DNA of 64,000 nt from Limnohabitans sp. Hippo3 (GTDB lineage Bacteria; Pseudomonadota; Gammaproteobacteria; Burkholderiales; Burkholderiaceae_C): positions 186,001 to 250,000 of the forward strand of contig NZ_NESF01000001.1 of assembly GCF_003063665.1 (NCBI RefSeq). The letters are read 5' to 3'. Positions within the stretch are counted from its first letter, which is position 1. Each line of letters begins with the position of its first letter. The translations under genes were made by a program, and so were the position numbers. The notes below the pieces were generated by a model. That model ran no database searches, was not told the DNA's origin, and saw nothing but the letters and a program-made list of their open reading frames with translations. Shown here piece by piece: positions 1 through 7,855 of this stretch.

Positions 1-522
1 GTGACCCTGTTGTCGCTCAAAATCACCCCCAGTAAGGTTCACGAGGACAACCAGTTTGGCTGGGGACCCATGGAAGAGGTTGCCAAGTTGTTTGCCGGCA
101 TTTTCCTCACCATCATCCCCGTGATCGCCATGCTCAAGGCGGGTACCAACGGGCCTTTTGGTGCCGTGGTGTCTGCTGTGACCAAGCTCGACGGCAGCCC
201 GGACGTGATGATGTACTTCTGGATCACGGGCTTGCTCAGCTCTTTCCTGGACAACGCGCCCACTTACCTGGTGTTCTTTAATACGGCCGGGGGTGACCCG
301 CAGGTCCTGATGACCACGCTGGCCCCCACTTTGGCGGCCATCTCGGCGGGTGCCGTGTTCATGGGGGCCAACAGCTACATTGGCAATGCGCCCAACCTCA
401 TGGTCAAAGCCATTGCCGAAGACCGTGGCGTGAAAATGCCCAGCTTCTTTGGTTACATGCTCTGGTCGGGCGGCATTTTGGTGCCACTGTTTGTCGTGAT
501 GAGTTTCATCTGGTTCAAATGA
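1..522 (+). CDS. Na+/H+ antiporter (NhaD-like/citrate-transporter family), 3' part
   Basis: C-terminal 173 residues of a polytopic inner-membrane ion antiporter; the gene begins before the window, so the GTG at base 1 is not taken as its start. At least three hydrophobic segments are visible. The segments with LDNAPTYLVFF and MGANSYIGNAPNLMVKAI carry the paired Asn-Ala-Pro signatures typical of the NhaD/ArsB-like ion transporter superfamily. The stop codon overlaps the start of the next gene (ATGATG), so the two are probably co-transcribed. The exact ion is inferred from family resemblance only. Confidence 0.8.
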   Translation: MTLLSLKITPSKVHEDNQFGWGPMEEVAKLFAGIFLTIIPVIAMLKAGTNGPFGAVVSAVTKLDGSPDVMMYFWITGLLSSFLDNAPTYLVFFNTAGGDPQVLMTTLAPTLAAISAGAVFMGANSYIGNAPNLMVKAIAEDRGVKMPSFFGYMLWSGGILVPLFVVMSFIWFK

Positions 523-1508
523 TGTCCAAACCTTCCATTCTGGTGGCCCGCGCCATCTTTCCCGAGGTCCTGCAGTCTTTGGCTCAGGTGTTTGAAGTCG
601 AGAGCAACCAGGCCGACGAGGTCTGGTCTGCCGCCGAGCTCACCCGCCGCATGCAGGGCAAAGCGGGGGCTTTGACCACGGGCAGTGAGCGCATCGACGC
701 GGCGCTCTTGCAGGCCAACCCGCAACTGCGCATCGTGGCCAACATGGCCGTGGGCTACAACAACTTCGACGTGCCCGCCATGACCGCTGCGGGCGTGGTC
801 GCCACCAACACCCCCGATGTGTTGACTGAGACCACGGCCGACTTTGGCTTTGCGCTCTTGATGGCCACGGCCCGGCGCGTGACCGAGAGCGAGCATTACC
901 TGCGAGCTGGCTTGTGGAAGAAGTGGAGCTACGACATGTTTGCGGGGGCCGAGGTGCATGGCTCGACCCTGGGCATCATCGGCATGGGGCGCATCGGACA
1001 AGGCATTGCCCGCCGTGCGGCGCATGGCTTTGGCATGAAGGTCATCTACCACAACCGTTCGCGCCTGAGCGCCGATCTCGAAGCCGAGTGCAAGGCCACT
1101 TATGTGTCCAAGCAAGCGCTGCTGCAGACCGCTGACCATGTGATGTTGGTCGTGCCTTACAGCGCCGAGTCGCACCACACCATTGGCGCGGCCGAGCTGG
1201 CCCAGATGAAACCCACCGCCACGCTGGTGAACATTGCCCGTGGTGGCATCGTGGACGATGCGGCCCTGGCCAAGGCCTTGGCGGCGCGGCAAATCGCCGC
1301 CGCAGGCATCGATGTGTTCGAGGGTGAGCCCTCTGTGCACCCCGACTTGCTGAAAGTCCCCAATGTGGTCCTGACCCCCCACATCGCCAGCGCCACCATC
1401 AAGACCCGCAAGGCCATGGCCCAGCTGGCCGCCGACAACCTGGTCGCCTACCTGACCCGTGGCCAGGCCTTGACCCCCTTGAACACCCTACCAGGCGCCG
1501 CTGCATGA
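519..1508 (+). CDS. D-2-hydroxyacid dehydrogenase (glyoxylate/hydroxypyruvate reductase type)
   Basis: A 329-residue NAD(P)-dependent D-2-hydroxyacid dehydrogenase, probably reducing glyoxylate or hydroxypyruvate to glycolate or D-glycerate (GhrB/D-glycerate dehydrogenase class). The Rossmann motif GIIGMGRIGQG lies near residues 151-161. The catalytic trio is present as Arg in NIARGG (about 240), Glu in FEGEPS (about 269) and His in TPHIAS (about 288). The start ATG overlaps the antiporter stop and the 3' end overlaps rmuC by ATGA, so this is the middle gene of a tightly packed operon. Exact substrate cannot be read from sequence. Confidence 0.9.
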   Translation: MMSKPSILVARAIFPEVLQSLAQVFEVESNQADEVWSAAELTRRMQGKAGALTTGSERIDAALLQANPQLRIVANMAVGYNNFDVPAMTAAGVVATNTPDVLTETTADFGFALLMATARRVTESEHYLRAGLWKKWSYDMFAGAEVHGSTLGIIGMGRIGQGIARRAAHGFGMKVIYHNRSRLSADLEAECKATYVSKQALLQTADHVMLVVPYSAESHHTIGAAELAQMKPTATLVNIARGGIVDDAALAKALAARQIAAAGIDVFEGEPSVHPDLLKVPNVVLTPHIASATIKTRKAMAQLAADNLVAYLTRGQALTPLNTLPGAAA

Positions 1509-2884
1509 GTGAATGGGTGCTGCTGGCCCTGGGCGGGCTGAATGTGTTGCTGTTGCTGGGGCTGTGGCGTCGCTCCACAGCCACCCCTGATGCGCAGAGT
1601 GCGCAAAACGCTCAGGATCTGCGTGCCGCCGAGCAAACCGCTTGGCAGCAACAGCAGTTTGCTGCTGTGCTGGCCCAGACCGAGCGGCTGGAACGTGAGC
1701 TGCGCACCGAGATCAGCCAGTCGGGCGTGCAAGGCCGCCAAGAGGCCATGCAGACCCTCACCTTGTTCCAGCAATCGCTGCTGCAGCAAAGCGCAGAAGC
1801 CACCCGCACGCAAAACCAGCAAATTGACGCGCTGGCCCAGCAACTGGCCTTGCTGCAAAAAAGCCTGACCGACAGCCTGGCCCAACAGGTCAATGCGCTG
1901 TCGGAAGCCAATGCCCGGCGCCTGACCGAGATGCGCGGCACCATGGAAACCCAGCTGGCCCAGCTGCAGCAAAGCAATGCCGCCAAACTGGACGAAATGC
2001 GCCAGACCGTGGACGAAAAACTGCAAGCCACCCTGCAAGCCCGCCTGGGCGAGAGCTTCAAGCAAGTGGCCGAGCGGCTGGAGCAGGTGCACAAGGGCTT
2101 GGGCGAAATGCACAACCTGGCACAAGGCGTGGGCGACCTCAAACACTTGCTGACCAACGTCAAAACCCGTGGCATGTTTGGCGAGGCGCAACTGGCCTCG
2201 CTGCTCGAACAAGTCCTCACGCCCGAGCAGTACGCGGTGCAAGTGGCCACCCGCCCCGGCGACAAAAACCGGGTGGACTTTGCGATTCGCCTGCCGGGCC
2301 GCTCTGACAGTGGCCAGCCGGTTTGGCTGCCGATTGACGCCAAGTTTCCCAACGAAGACTACGAACGCCTGCTCGAAGCCCAAGGCCGCGCCGACCCGGT
2401 GCAGGCCGAGTTGTGCGCCAAGGCCCTGGAGACACGCATCAAACTCGAAGCCAAATCGATTGCTGAAAAATACCTGGAGCCCCCGCACACCACCGACTTT
2501 GCGGTCATGTTCCTGCCCACCGAAGGCCTGTACGCCGAAGTGCTGCGCCGCCCCGGCCTGATGGAGGCGCTGCAGCGCGACCACCGCGTCACGCTGGCAG
2601 GCCCGACCAACCTGATGGCCATGCTCAACGCCTTGCAAATGGGCTTCAGAACCCTGGCGCTGGAAAAGCGCTCCAGCGAAGTCTGGCAGGTGCTGGGCGC
2701 GGTCAAGACCGAGTTTGGCAAGTTTGGCGATGTGCTCGACAAAGTGCGCAACCAGACGCAAACCGTGCTCAACACGCTGGACCAGGCCCAGACCCGCAGC
2801 AACGTGATGAACCGGGCCTTGCGCCAGGTCGATGCCTTGCCCGAGGCCGACGCACAAGCCCTGCTGCCCGGCGGGGACCACTGA
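1505..2884 (+). CDS. rmuC: DNA recombination protein RmuC
   Basis: A 459-residue RmuC-family protein, known to limit inversions and rearrangements at repeats and thought to be a nuclease-like factor. It opens with a hydrophobic anchor (residues about 3-20). A long Gln/Ala/Leu-rich coiled coil follows (about 35-190), then the conserved RmuC core with GMFGEAQLASLLEQVL, WLPIDAKFPNEDYERLL and GPTNLMAMLNALQMGFRTLA. It starts inside the previous stop codon (ATGA overlap), indicating translational coupling. Length is typical of the family. Confidence 0.93.
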   Translation: MSEWVLLALGGLNVLLLLGLWRRSTATPDAQSAQNAQDLRAAEQTAWQQQQFAAVLAQTERLERELRTEISQSGVQGRQEAMQTLTLFQQSLLQQSAEATRTQNQQIDALAQQLALLQKSLTDSLAQQVNALSEANARRLTEMRGTMETQLAQLQQSNAAKLDEMRQTVDEKLQATLQARLGESFKQVAERLEQVHKGLGEMHNLAQGVGDLKHLLTNVKTRGMFGEAQLASLLEQVLTPEQYAVQVATRPGDKNRVDFAIRLPGRSDSGQPVWLPIDAKFPNEDYERLLEAQGRADPVQAELCAKALETRIKLEAKSIAEKYLEPPHTTDFAVMFLPTEGLYAEVLRRPGLMEALQRDHRVTLAGPTNLMAMLNALQMGFRTLALEKRSSEVWQVLGAVKTEFGKFGDVLDKVRNQTQTVLNTLDQAQTRSNVMNRALRQVDALPEADAQALLPGGDH

Positions 2885-2912
2885 TGGCCAAGCGGCCGAG
2901 GCGGGCCCGGGG

Positions 2913-4073
2913 ATGAAAACACTGCCCCGTCTGATCGCTGGCCAGATTTTTTTGCATGCCTGCATGGCGGGCATGCGCATGGCCATCCCTTTGCTCGCGC
3001 TTAAACAGGGCTTCAGCGCCATGGCTGTCGGGGCCTTGTTGGCTTTGTTTGCCCTGACCCAAGTCTTTCTGGCTTTGCCTGCAGGGCGTTACGCCGACCG
3101 CACGGGCCTGAAAAAACCCTTGTTGCTCAGCGTGGCGATGTCCTCTGTGGGGGCGGGGCTCTCGGTGCTGTGGCCCATTTTTCCGGTCATGTGCCTCAGC
3201 GCCCTGGCCACTGGCGGGGCCACGGGCATGGCGGTGATTGCCTTGCAACGGCATGTGGGCCGTCTGGCCAAAGACCCGGCAGACCTGAAGGCCGCGTTCA
3301 GCTGGTTGTCGATTGGCCCGGCGATTTCCAACTTCTTGGGGCCGGTCCTGGCGGGTTTGCTGATCGATTACGCCGGACCCGAGCCCGCCGACCTGACTGG
3401 TTTTCGCTGGGCCTTTTTGTTGATGGCGGTGTTGCCGCTGAGCACCTGGTTTTGGGTGCGCACGGTGCCCGAGCTGCACAGCCCCCCGGCCCTTGACAAC
3501 GCCGCACCGCGCCGCGCCATGGATTTGCTGGCCGAGCCCATGATGCGGCGTTTGCTGGGGGTCAACTGGCTGCTGTCTTCGTGCTGGGATGTCCACACCT
3601 TTGTGGTGCCCGTGCTGGGCCACGAGCGGGGTTTCAGCGCTTCGGTGGTGGGCACGATTTTGGGCGCATTTGCTGTCGCTGCGGCGTTCATCCGGGTGTG
3701 TTTACCCTTCATTTCGCGGCATGTCCAGGAGCACCAGATCATCACCGGGGCCATGCTGTGCACCGCGCTGCTGTTTGGCCTGTACCCCTTCATGCCCACG
3801 CCCTGGAGCATGGGCTTGTGCTCGGTCTTGCTGGGCTTGGTGCTGGGCACGGTGCAGCCCATGATCATGAGCACATTGCACCAGATCACCCCCAAGCACC
3901 GACAGGGCGAGGCGCTGGGTCTGCGATTGATGAGCATCAATGCGTCGAGCGTGCTGATGCCCATGGTCTTTGGGGCTGCGGGGGCCATTGCCGGGGTGGC
4001 CCCGGTGTTTTGGGTGGTGGGCACCGCTGTGGGCCTGGGCGCACGCGCGGCGTGGCGCTTGCGGCCTGCTTAA
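2913..4073 (+). CDS. MFS transporter
   Basis: A 386-residue major facilitator superfamily permease with about 12 hydrophobic segments. The cytoplasmic loop between helices 2 and 3 reads PAGRYADRTGLKKPLL, matching the family A motif (G-x-x-x-D-R-x-G). The reading frame is open from 2832, but the ATG at 2913 lies 28 bases after the rmuC stop and gives a normal N-terminus (KTLPRLIAGQIFLHA), so it is preferred. The end overlaps the convergent LOG gene by four bases. Substrate unknown; a drug or metabolite exporter is a guess. Confidence 0.85.
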   Translation: MKTLPRLIAGQIFLHACMAGMRMAIPLLALKQGFSAMAVGALLALFALTQVFLALPAGRYADRTGLKKPLLLSVAMSSVGAGLSVLWPIFPVMCLSALATGGATGMAVIALQRHVGRLAKDPADLKAAFSWLSIGPAISNFLGPVLAGLLIDYAGPEPADLTGFRWAFLLMAVLPLSTWFWVRTVPELHSPPALDNAAPRRAMDLLAEPMMRRLLGVNWLLSSCWDVHTFVVPVLGHERGFSASVVGTILGAFAVAAAFIRVCLPFISRHVQEHQIITGAMLCTALLFGLYPFMPTPWSMGLCSVLLGLVLGTVQPMIMSTLHQITPKHRQGEALGLRLMSINASSVLMPMVFGAAGAIAGVAPVFWVVGTAVGLGARAAWRLRPA

Positions 4074-4942
4074 CCCACCTTCAGCTGGTAAAACTCGCAA
4101 ATCGCCTGCCACGCCGCTTCGGGTGTGTCCACATAGCGGAACAGCTTCAGGTCGTCTCTGGAAATGGTGCCTTCTTGCACCAGCACCTCCATGTCGATCA
4201 AGCGCTGCCAGAATTCGGTCCCAAACAACAAGATCGGCACCGGGCGTGATTTGCGCGTTTGCACCAGCGTCATCACTTCAAACAGCTCGTCCAGCGTGCC
4301 AAACCCGCCCGGGAACGCCACCAGGGCCTTGGCCCGCATCATGAAATGCATCTTGCGCAGCGCAAAGTAGTGGAACTTGAAGCTCAGCTCGGGGGTGACG
4401 TAAGGGTTGGGTTTTTGCTCGTGGGGCAGGGCGATGTTCAGCGCCACCGAGGGTGCCCCCGCTTCTTGTGCCCCCCGGTTGGCCGCCTCCATGATGCCGG
4501 GGCCGCCGCCTGTGCAGATGAACAACTTTTCTTCGTCGGGCATGGACGCGCAGGACTTGGCGACTTGTTGCGCAAAAATGCGGGCGTTTTCGTAATAGTG
4601 GGCGTTGCGCACCGCGGTTTCGGCCCGGGCGATGTCCTGCGCCTGACCGCTTTGCCGGGCGGCTTGCAGTTGCGCTTGGGCGCTGGCCATGTCCATGAAC
4701 CGCGCACTGCCAAAGACCACCACGGTGTGTTCAATCTTGGCCTCGGCTTGCGCCAGGTCAGGTTTGAGCATCTCCAGCTGGAAACGGATGCCCCGGGTCT
4801 CGCGGCGCAGCAAAAACTCGGGGTCTGCAAAGGCCAGGCGGTGGGCTTCTGGCTCCAGCCAGTCGGCGGTGTTGGCCTCGGCTTGCAGATCGGCCCAGGC
4901 GTGGGGCAGGGAGGGGGTCAGGAGGTCTTGTCGGGATTGCAT
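4070..4942 (-). CDS. LOG-family protein (TIGR00730-type Rossmann-fold nucleotide hydrolase)
   Basis: A 290-residue lysine-decarboxylase-like (LOG) protein. Family members hydrolyse nucleoside 5'-monophosphates, for example cytokinin riboside monophosphate or AMP, at the N-glycosidic bond. The signatures GGGPGIMEAANRG and PGGFGTLDELFEV (the PGGxGTxxE motif) are intact. It belongs to the longer subgroup with an N-terminal helical extension of about 80 residues. The start is set at 4942 rather than 4957 because a CACAAT hexamer (4949-4954 on this strand) lies exactly six bases upstream with TTGCCT sixteen bases before it, which fits a leaderless promoter. True substrate is not deducible. Confidence 0.85.
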   Translation of the reverse strand: MQSRQDLLTPSLPHAWADLQAEANTADWLEPEAHRLAFADPEFLLRRETRGIRFQLEMLKPDLAQAEAKIEHTVVVFGSARFMDMASAQAQLQAARQSGQAQDIARAETAVRNAHYYENARIFAQQVAKSCASMPDEEKLFICTGGGPGIMEAANRGAQEAGAPSVALNIALPHEQKPNPYVTPELSFKFHYFALRKMHFMMRAKALVAFPGGFGTLDELFEVMTLVQTRKSRPVPILLFGTEFWQRLIDMEVLVQEGTISRDDLKLFRYVDTPEAAWQAICEFYQLKVG

Positions 4943-4948
4943 GGCGGA

Positions 4949-4977
4949 ATTGTGCATGCACCAGACCTGCAGGCAAG
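4949..4977 (-). promoter_or_regulatory. Putative promoter of the LOG gene
   Basis: On the minus strand TTGCCT, a 16-base spacer, then CACAAT, ending six bases before the ATG at 4942. The predicted transcript begins at the start codon. Inference from pattern only. Confidence 0.5.
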
Positions 4978-5011
4978 ACGGTGATGCCCCAACAAATCGC
5001 TTTGACCATGA

Positions 5012-5035
5012 AAAAAGCCCCTTGCGGGGCTTTTT
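5012..5035 (-). terminator. Rho-independent terminator after efp
   Basis: Perfect inverted repeat AAAAAGCCCC / GGGGCTTTTT around a four-base loop, ending in a T run on the minus strand, 20 bases beyond the efp stop. It separates efp from the LOG gene. Confidence 0.85.
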
Positions 5036-5054
5036 GTGGTGCGGGATCGGAAGA

Positions 5055-5609
5055 TCAGACGCGCTTGCGGTATTCGCCTGTGCGGGTATCGATCTCGATT
5101 TTGTCGCCTTGGTCCACGAACAAGGGCACGGGCACTTCCATGCCGGTGGCGATCTTGGCGGGCTTGAGTACTTTGCCCGAGGTGTCGCCTTTGACAGCGG
5201 GCTCGGTCCAGGTGATTTCGCGCACCACGGTGGTGGGCAATTCGACCGAGATGGCTTTCTCGTTGTAGAACACCACTTCGAGTTCCATGCCGTCTTCGAG
5301 GTAGTTCAGCGCGTCGCCCATGTTGGTGGCTTCGACTTCGTACTGGTTGAAGTCGGTGTCCATGCAAACGTACATCGGGTCAGCGAAGTACGAGTAGGTG
5401 CACTCTTTCTTGTCCAGAATGACCTGGTCCATCTTGTCGTCGGCGCGGAACACGACTTCGGTGCCGAAGTTGGCGATCAGGCTTTTGAGCTTCATGCGCA
5501 CGGTGGACGAGCCGCGGCCACCGCGTTGGTATTCGGTGCGCAGGACGACCATGGGGTCTTTGCCGTGCATGATGACGTTGCCGACGCGGATTTCTTGAGC
5601 GGTTTTCAT
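5055..5609 (-). CDS. efp: Translation elongation factor P
   Basis: A 184-residue EF-P, which binds ribosomes stalled at polyproline and promotes peptide bond formation. The three OB-like domains are full length. The tip loop reads [10 protein letters not shown] with Arg at position 32, the residue that is rhamnosylated by EarP in beta-proteobacteria and some pseudomonads, in place of the lysine found in E. coli; the matching earP lies at 7856-8926. A TAGAAT box (minus strand, 5658-5663) implies a leader of about 40 bases containing a small hairpin (GGCTTG/CAAGCC). A terminator follows the gene. Confidence 0.97.
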   Translation of the reverse strand: MKTAQEIRVGNVIMHGKDPMVVLRTEYQRGGRGSSTVRMKLKSLIANFGTEVVFRADDKMDQVILDKKECTYSYFADPMYVCMDTDFNQYEVEATNMGDALNYLEDGMELEVVFYNEKAISVELPTTVVREITWTEPAVKGDTSGKVLKPAKIATGMEVPVPLFVDQGDKIEIDTRTGEYRKRV

Positions 5610-5706
5610 AGGAATTGAGTCTGAAATGAAAAGGGGTGGCTTGAAGCCAAGCCCATTATTCTAACCTGTGGGGCTCGGCTTTTGGGCTGAAGGTGCCCGC
5701 AGGCAC

Positions 5707-6141
5707 TCAGTCCCGCGCCGTCAGGCCATGGGCCAGAGCGCCCAGCACAATGCCGCCCAAGGCCCACAGGATGTCGGTGTTGCCCGTGCCCAAGGCCGCA
5801 ATCGCGGGGCCGGGGCACACGCCCGACAATCCCCAGCCCACGCCAAAAATGGCCGAGCCGATCACGGTTTGGCGGTTCCAGCTGGCCGGTTGCGTCAGGA
5901 ACTGGCCGCCCAGCAGGGGGCGACTGAACCAGCGGGGAAAACCTTTGTATGCCAGCATGGCCAGGCCCGCTGCGCCGCCCATGACCAGCATCAAGCCCCA
6001 ATCCTGAAAACGCAAAAAGCTCAAAACCACATCGGGCTGAACCATGGTGGCCAGCGACAGGCCAAAGCCAAACAAGGCCCCGGCGATCAGGGTGACCAGT
6101 GCCTTGGGCAGAGAAAGTGTGTGAGGGTTCAGCGGGTTCAT
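5707..6141 (-). CDS. YeeE/YedE family membrane protein, second subunit (DUF6691-like)
   Basis: A 144-residue membrane protein with four hydrophobic segments, corresponding to the C-terminal half of YeeE/TsuA-type thiosulfate (sulfur-compound) transporters. The conserved GLSGVCPGPAI motif carries the pore cysteine. The ATG at 6141 overlaps the stop of the preceding half-gene (ATGA at 6138-6141), so the frame open up to 6249 is not used. The two half-size proteins presumably assemble into one transporter, as in PmpA/PmpB pairs. Substrate is inferred from the family. Confidence 0.87.
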   Translation of the reverse strand: MNPLNPHTLSLPKALVTLIAGALFGFGLSLATMVQPDVVLSFLRFQDWGLMLVMGGAAGLAMLAYKGFPRWFSRPLLGGQFLTQPASWNRQTVIGSAIFGVGWGLSGVCPGPAIAALGTGNTDILWALGGIVLGALAHGLTARD

Positions 6142-6620
6142 GCCAGGCCTTTCGTGAACATTGCCATCAGGTTGGCGGTCATGAAAGCGGTGGCCATGAA
6201 GGTCAGCACCGCGCCCAGCGAAGGCAGCTGCAGCGAGCCCAGCCCGCAAATGCCGTGGCCGGATGTGCAGCCATTGCCCAAGCGGGCACCGTAGCCCACC
6301 AAAAAGCCGCCCACCAACAGCTGCCAGGCGGGCACACTGGTGTGCTGCGCTTCACCCCCCGCCAGCGTGAACCGCCAAACCAGCGCCCCCAGCACCACGC
6401 CCAAGGCGTAGACCAGCCGCCAGTGGCGGGTGTTGACGAAGCGGGCTTGCTGGAAAAACGCCCGTTTGGACACGAACGACCAACTGCTGGAAAAGACGGA
6501 ACTCATGCCGCCAACCCAGCCGTTGAACAAATACAGCAGCGCCACGCCAGCGCCAATGGTCAGGCCGCCCAGCAGGTAGTGCTGCCAGCCGAGGGGGAAG
6601 AGGGTGTCAATCAAAGTCAT
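6138..6620 (-). CDS. YeeE/YedE family membrane protein, first subunit
   Basis: A 160-residue inner-membrane protein with about four hydrophobic segments, matching the N-terminal half of YeeE/YedE transporters. The segment GARLGNGCTSGHGICGLG contains the two cysteines typical of the family's transport path. It is the promoter-proximal gene of a two-gene operon, overlapping the second subunit by four bases. Members move thiosulfate or related reduced sulfur. No rhodanese or sulfur-oxidation gene is adjacent, so the physiological role stays open. Confidence 0.87.
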   Translation of the reverse strand: MTLIDTLFPLGWQHYLLGGLTIGAGVALLYLFNGWVGGMSSVFSSSWSFVSKRAFFQQARFVNTRHWRLVYALGVVLGALVWRFTLAGGEAQHTSVPAWQLLVGGFLVGYGARLGNGCTSGHGICGLGSLQLPSLGAVLTFMATAFMTANLMAMFTKGLA

Positions 6621-6760
6621 GGGTCGGGATTATCGGGCACTCGGATCGGTTCAATCTTGCGGGCATCCAGCTTGAAGGCTTTGGGGTTCAGTAGGACCCT
6701 CAACTGCATTTGCAGGGATAGAACGACTGACAGAAATGCAGGGAATAAGGTTATAGTTTG

Positions 6761-6767
6761 GTTAGAC
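6761..6767 (+). other. Integron-core-like heptamer GTTAGAC (left edge of island)
   Basis: GTTAGAC matches the GTTRRRY crossover heptamer of integron attC/attI sites. It stands just left of the low-G+C genes at 6890-7713. No convincing full attC or attI is visible to its left and no integrase gene is in the window, so this is suggestive only. Confidence 0.25.
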
Positions 6768-6889
6768 AACGACTTACGATAATCAGCGATGCCCAACAAG
6801 GAGTGCCGGGTTTTAGACGGTGTCCATTTAGCTCAACTAGTCTGATTCCCCCTGTTTTCGATTCTTCACATCCTCATCACTCTCACATC

Positions 6890-7384
6890 ATGCGCCTTAT
6901 CGCTCTGTTTATTCCCCTGATCCTTGCTGCATGTGGGAACCTCAATCAAGCGACGAATGACCTGAACACGTCCTTCAATCAGTTGCTGGGCACTTACTCG
7001 GCACCACTGCTTGCCGGATCTCCCCGGCCGAGCGGGTGTTCTGAACAGAAGTGCCGTGCACTTGACGAACTTGAACGAATTGGATACGAAAAGGCCCGCC
7101 GTAAGGAAATCACATGGACACGATTGGTCGATGCGTTCTATGAAGGCCGTCGTCGCCTTTACCCAGAGTCCAACGATGGTGGCGCGGTCTACGAGTATCA
7201 GGCCTTTCAACGTGCGCTTGCAGAGCAGCTAGACGCTGGAAGAATGACAGAATCGCAGTGGGCATACTTGGTCGAGCGTAAGTCTGCCGAGATTCGAGAA
7301 CGTCAGAGAACAGGTACCACAACCTGCAATACGACCAACATCGGCACAACTACGTTTCCCAACTATCAGACGATTTGCCGCTAG
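6890..7384 (+). CDS. Putative lipoprotein of unknown function
   Basis: A 164-residue protein that I do not recognise. The ATG at 6890 (frame open from 6758) gives a short hydrophobic signal peptide with a lipobox LAAC, so the mature protein should be lipidated at Cys19. The rest is hydrophilic, with three further cysteine positions (SGCSEQKC and TTTCNTT) and a Thr/Asn-rich tail ending in a Cys. Sampled lines here average about 51% G+C against about 65% in neighbouring uvrC. The codon use differs from its surroundings, which suggests recent acquisition together with the next gene. Confidence 0.6.
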   Translation: MRLIALFIPLILAACGNLNQATNDLNTSFNQLLGTYSAPLLAGSPRPSGCSEQKCRALDELERIGYEKARRKEITWTRLVDAFYEGRRRLYPESNDGGAVYEYQAFQRALAEQLDAGRMTESQWAYLVERKSAEIRERQRTGTTTCNTTNIGTTTFPNYQTICR

Positions 7385-7407
7385 CCTTTAATGCGAAGAT
7401 TTGCGTC

Positions 7408-7713
7408 ATGAAACTCTGGCCTAGACGAAGTGCCGACGATCAAGATTGGTCGAGATACCTCTCGCAGGCGCCGACCTCCTCGAAGCGCCTGCTGATCGAA
7501 GAGTGCAGGAGGCGAGGAGTAATCATATTTGTTGATGATCCGACGGAAACAACAGAAGGTGTCTATTCGAACTTTCGTGCGGTCGCCTCGGAGGCGGAGC
7601 TTCAGAGGAGACTTCTCGGCAAGGCTGCGTCAACAAAGGCCACACTGGCGAACGTCATTGCAGCGTTTGCACTTGTCGTTTCGGTAGTCGCACTTATCAA
7701 GTCGTTCCAGTGA
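7408..7713 (+). CDS. Small membrane-anchored protein of unknown function
   Basis: A 101-residue protein with a charged N-terminal part (MKLWPRRSADDQDW) and a single C-terminal transmembrane segment at about residues 79-98. The frame is open from 7375; the ATG at 7408 is chosen as a typical start but no strong ribosome-binding site decides it. It follows the lipoprotein gene by 23 bases and shares its low G+C. A GCCTAAC motif follows the stop directly. No homologue is recognised. Confidence 0.5.
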   Translation: MKLWPRRSADDQDWSRYLSQAPTSSKRLLIEECRRRGVIIFVDDPTETTEGVYSNFRAVASEAELQRRLLGKAASTKATLANVIAAFALVVSVVALIKSFQ

Positions 7714-7714
7714 G

Positions 7715-7732
7715 GCCTAACACCTCGTTCAA
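7715..7732 (+). repeat. Partial attC-like element (right edge of island)
   Basis: GCCTAAC followed by TCGTTCAA resembles the R''-L'' half of an integron attC site, placed two bases after the stop of the small membrane gene exactly where a cassette attC would begin. The complementary L'-R' half with a terminal GTTAGGC is not found downstream, so at best it is a truncated site. Confidence 0.3.
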
Positions 7733-7781
7733 TAGGCCCGCGTAGGTATGGCGGTTACCTCAAAAGTTACTCAACACAATC

Positions 7782-7804
7782 CACCATCCGCGCTGCGGAT
7801 GGTG
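7782..7804. repeat. Perfect hairpin, 10-bp arms
   Basis: CACCATCCGC and GCGGATGGTG flank a three-base loop between the island and the 3' end of earP. There is no T run on either side, so it is not a classical terminator. Possible roles are RNA stabilisation after earP or a remnant of a folded recombination site. The remaining 7733-7855 shows nothing else. Confidence 0.5.
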
Positions 7805-7855
7805 CGCTCTTCAAAGGATTTCGTTGCTTTTGGGAGGACTGCCCCCATGTTATTG

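Noticed and set aside
21-4073. Several 60-300 codon minus-strand frames in the first 4 kb
   Set aside because: All lie opposite rmuC, the dehydrogenase or the MFS gene and show shadow composition.
6617-6799. A 60-codon minus-strand frame upstream of the YeeE pair
   Set aside because: No recognisable homology, no ribosome-binding site and it crosses the composition boundary of the island; could be a gene remnant but not supportable.
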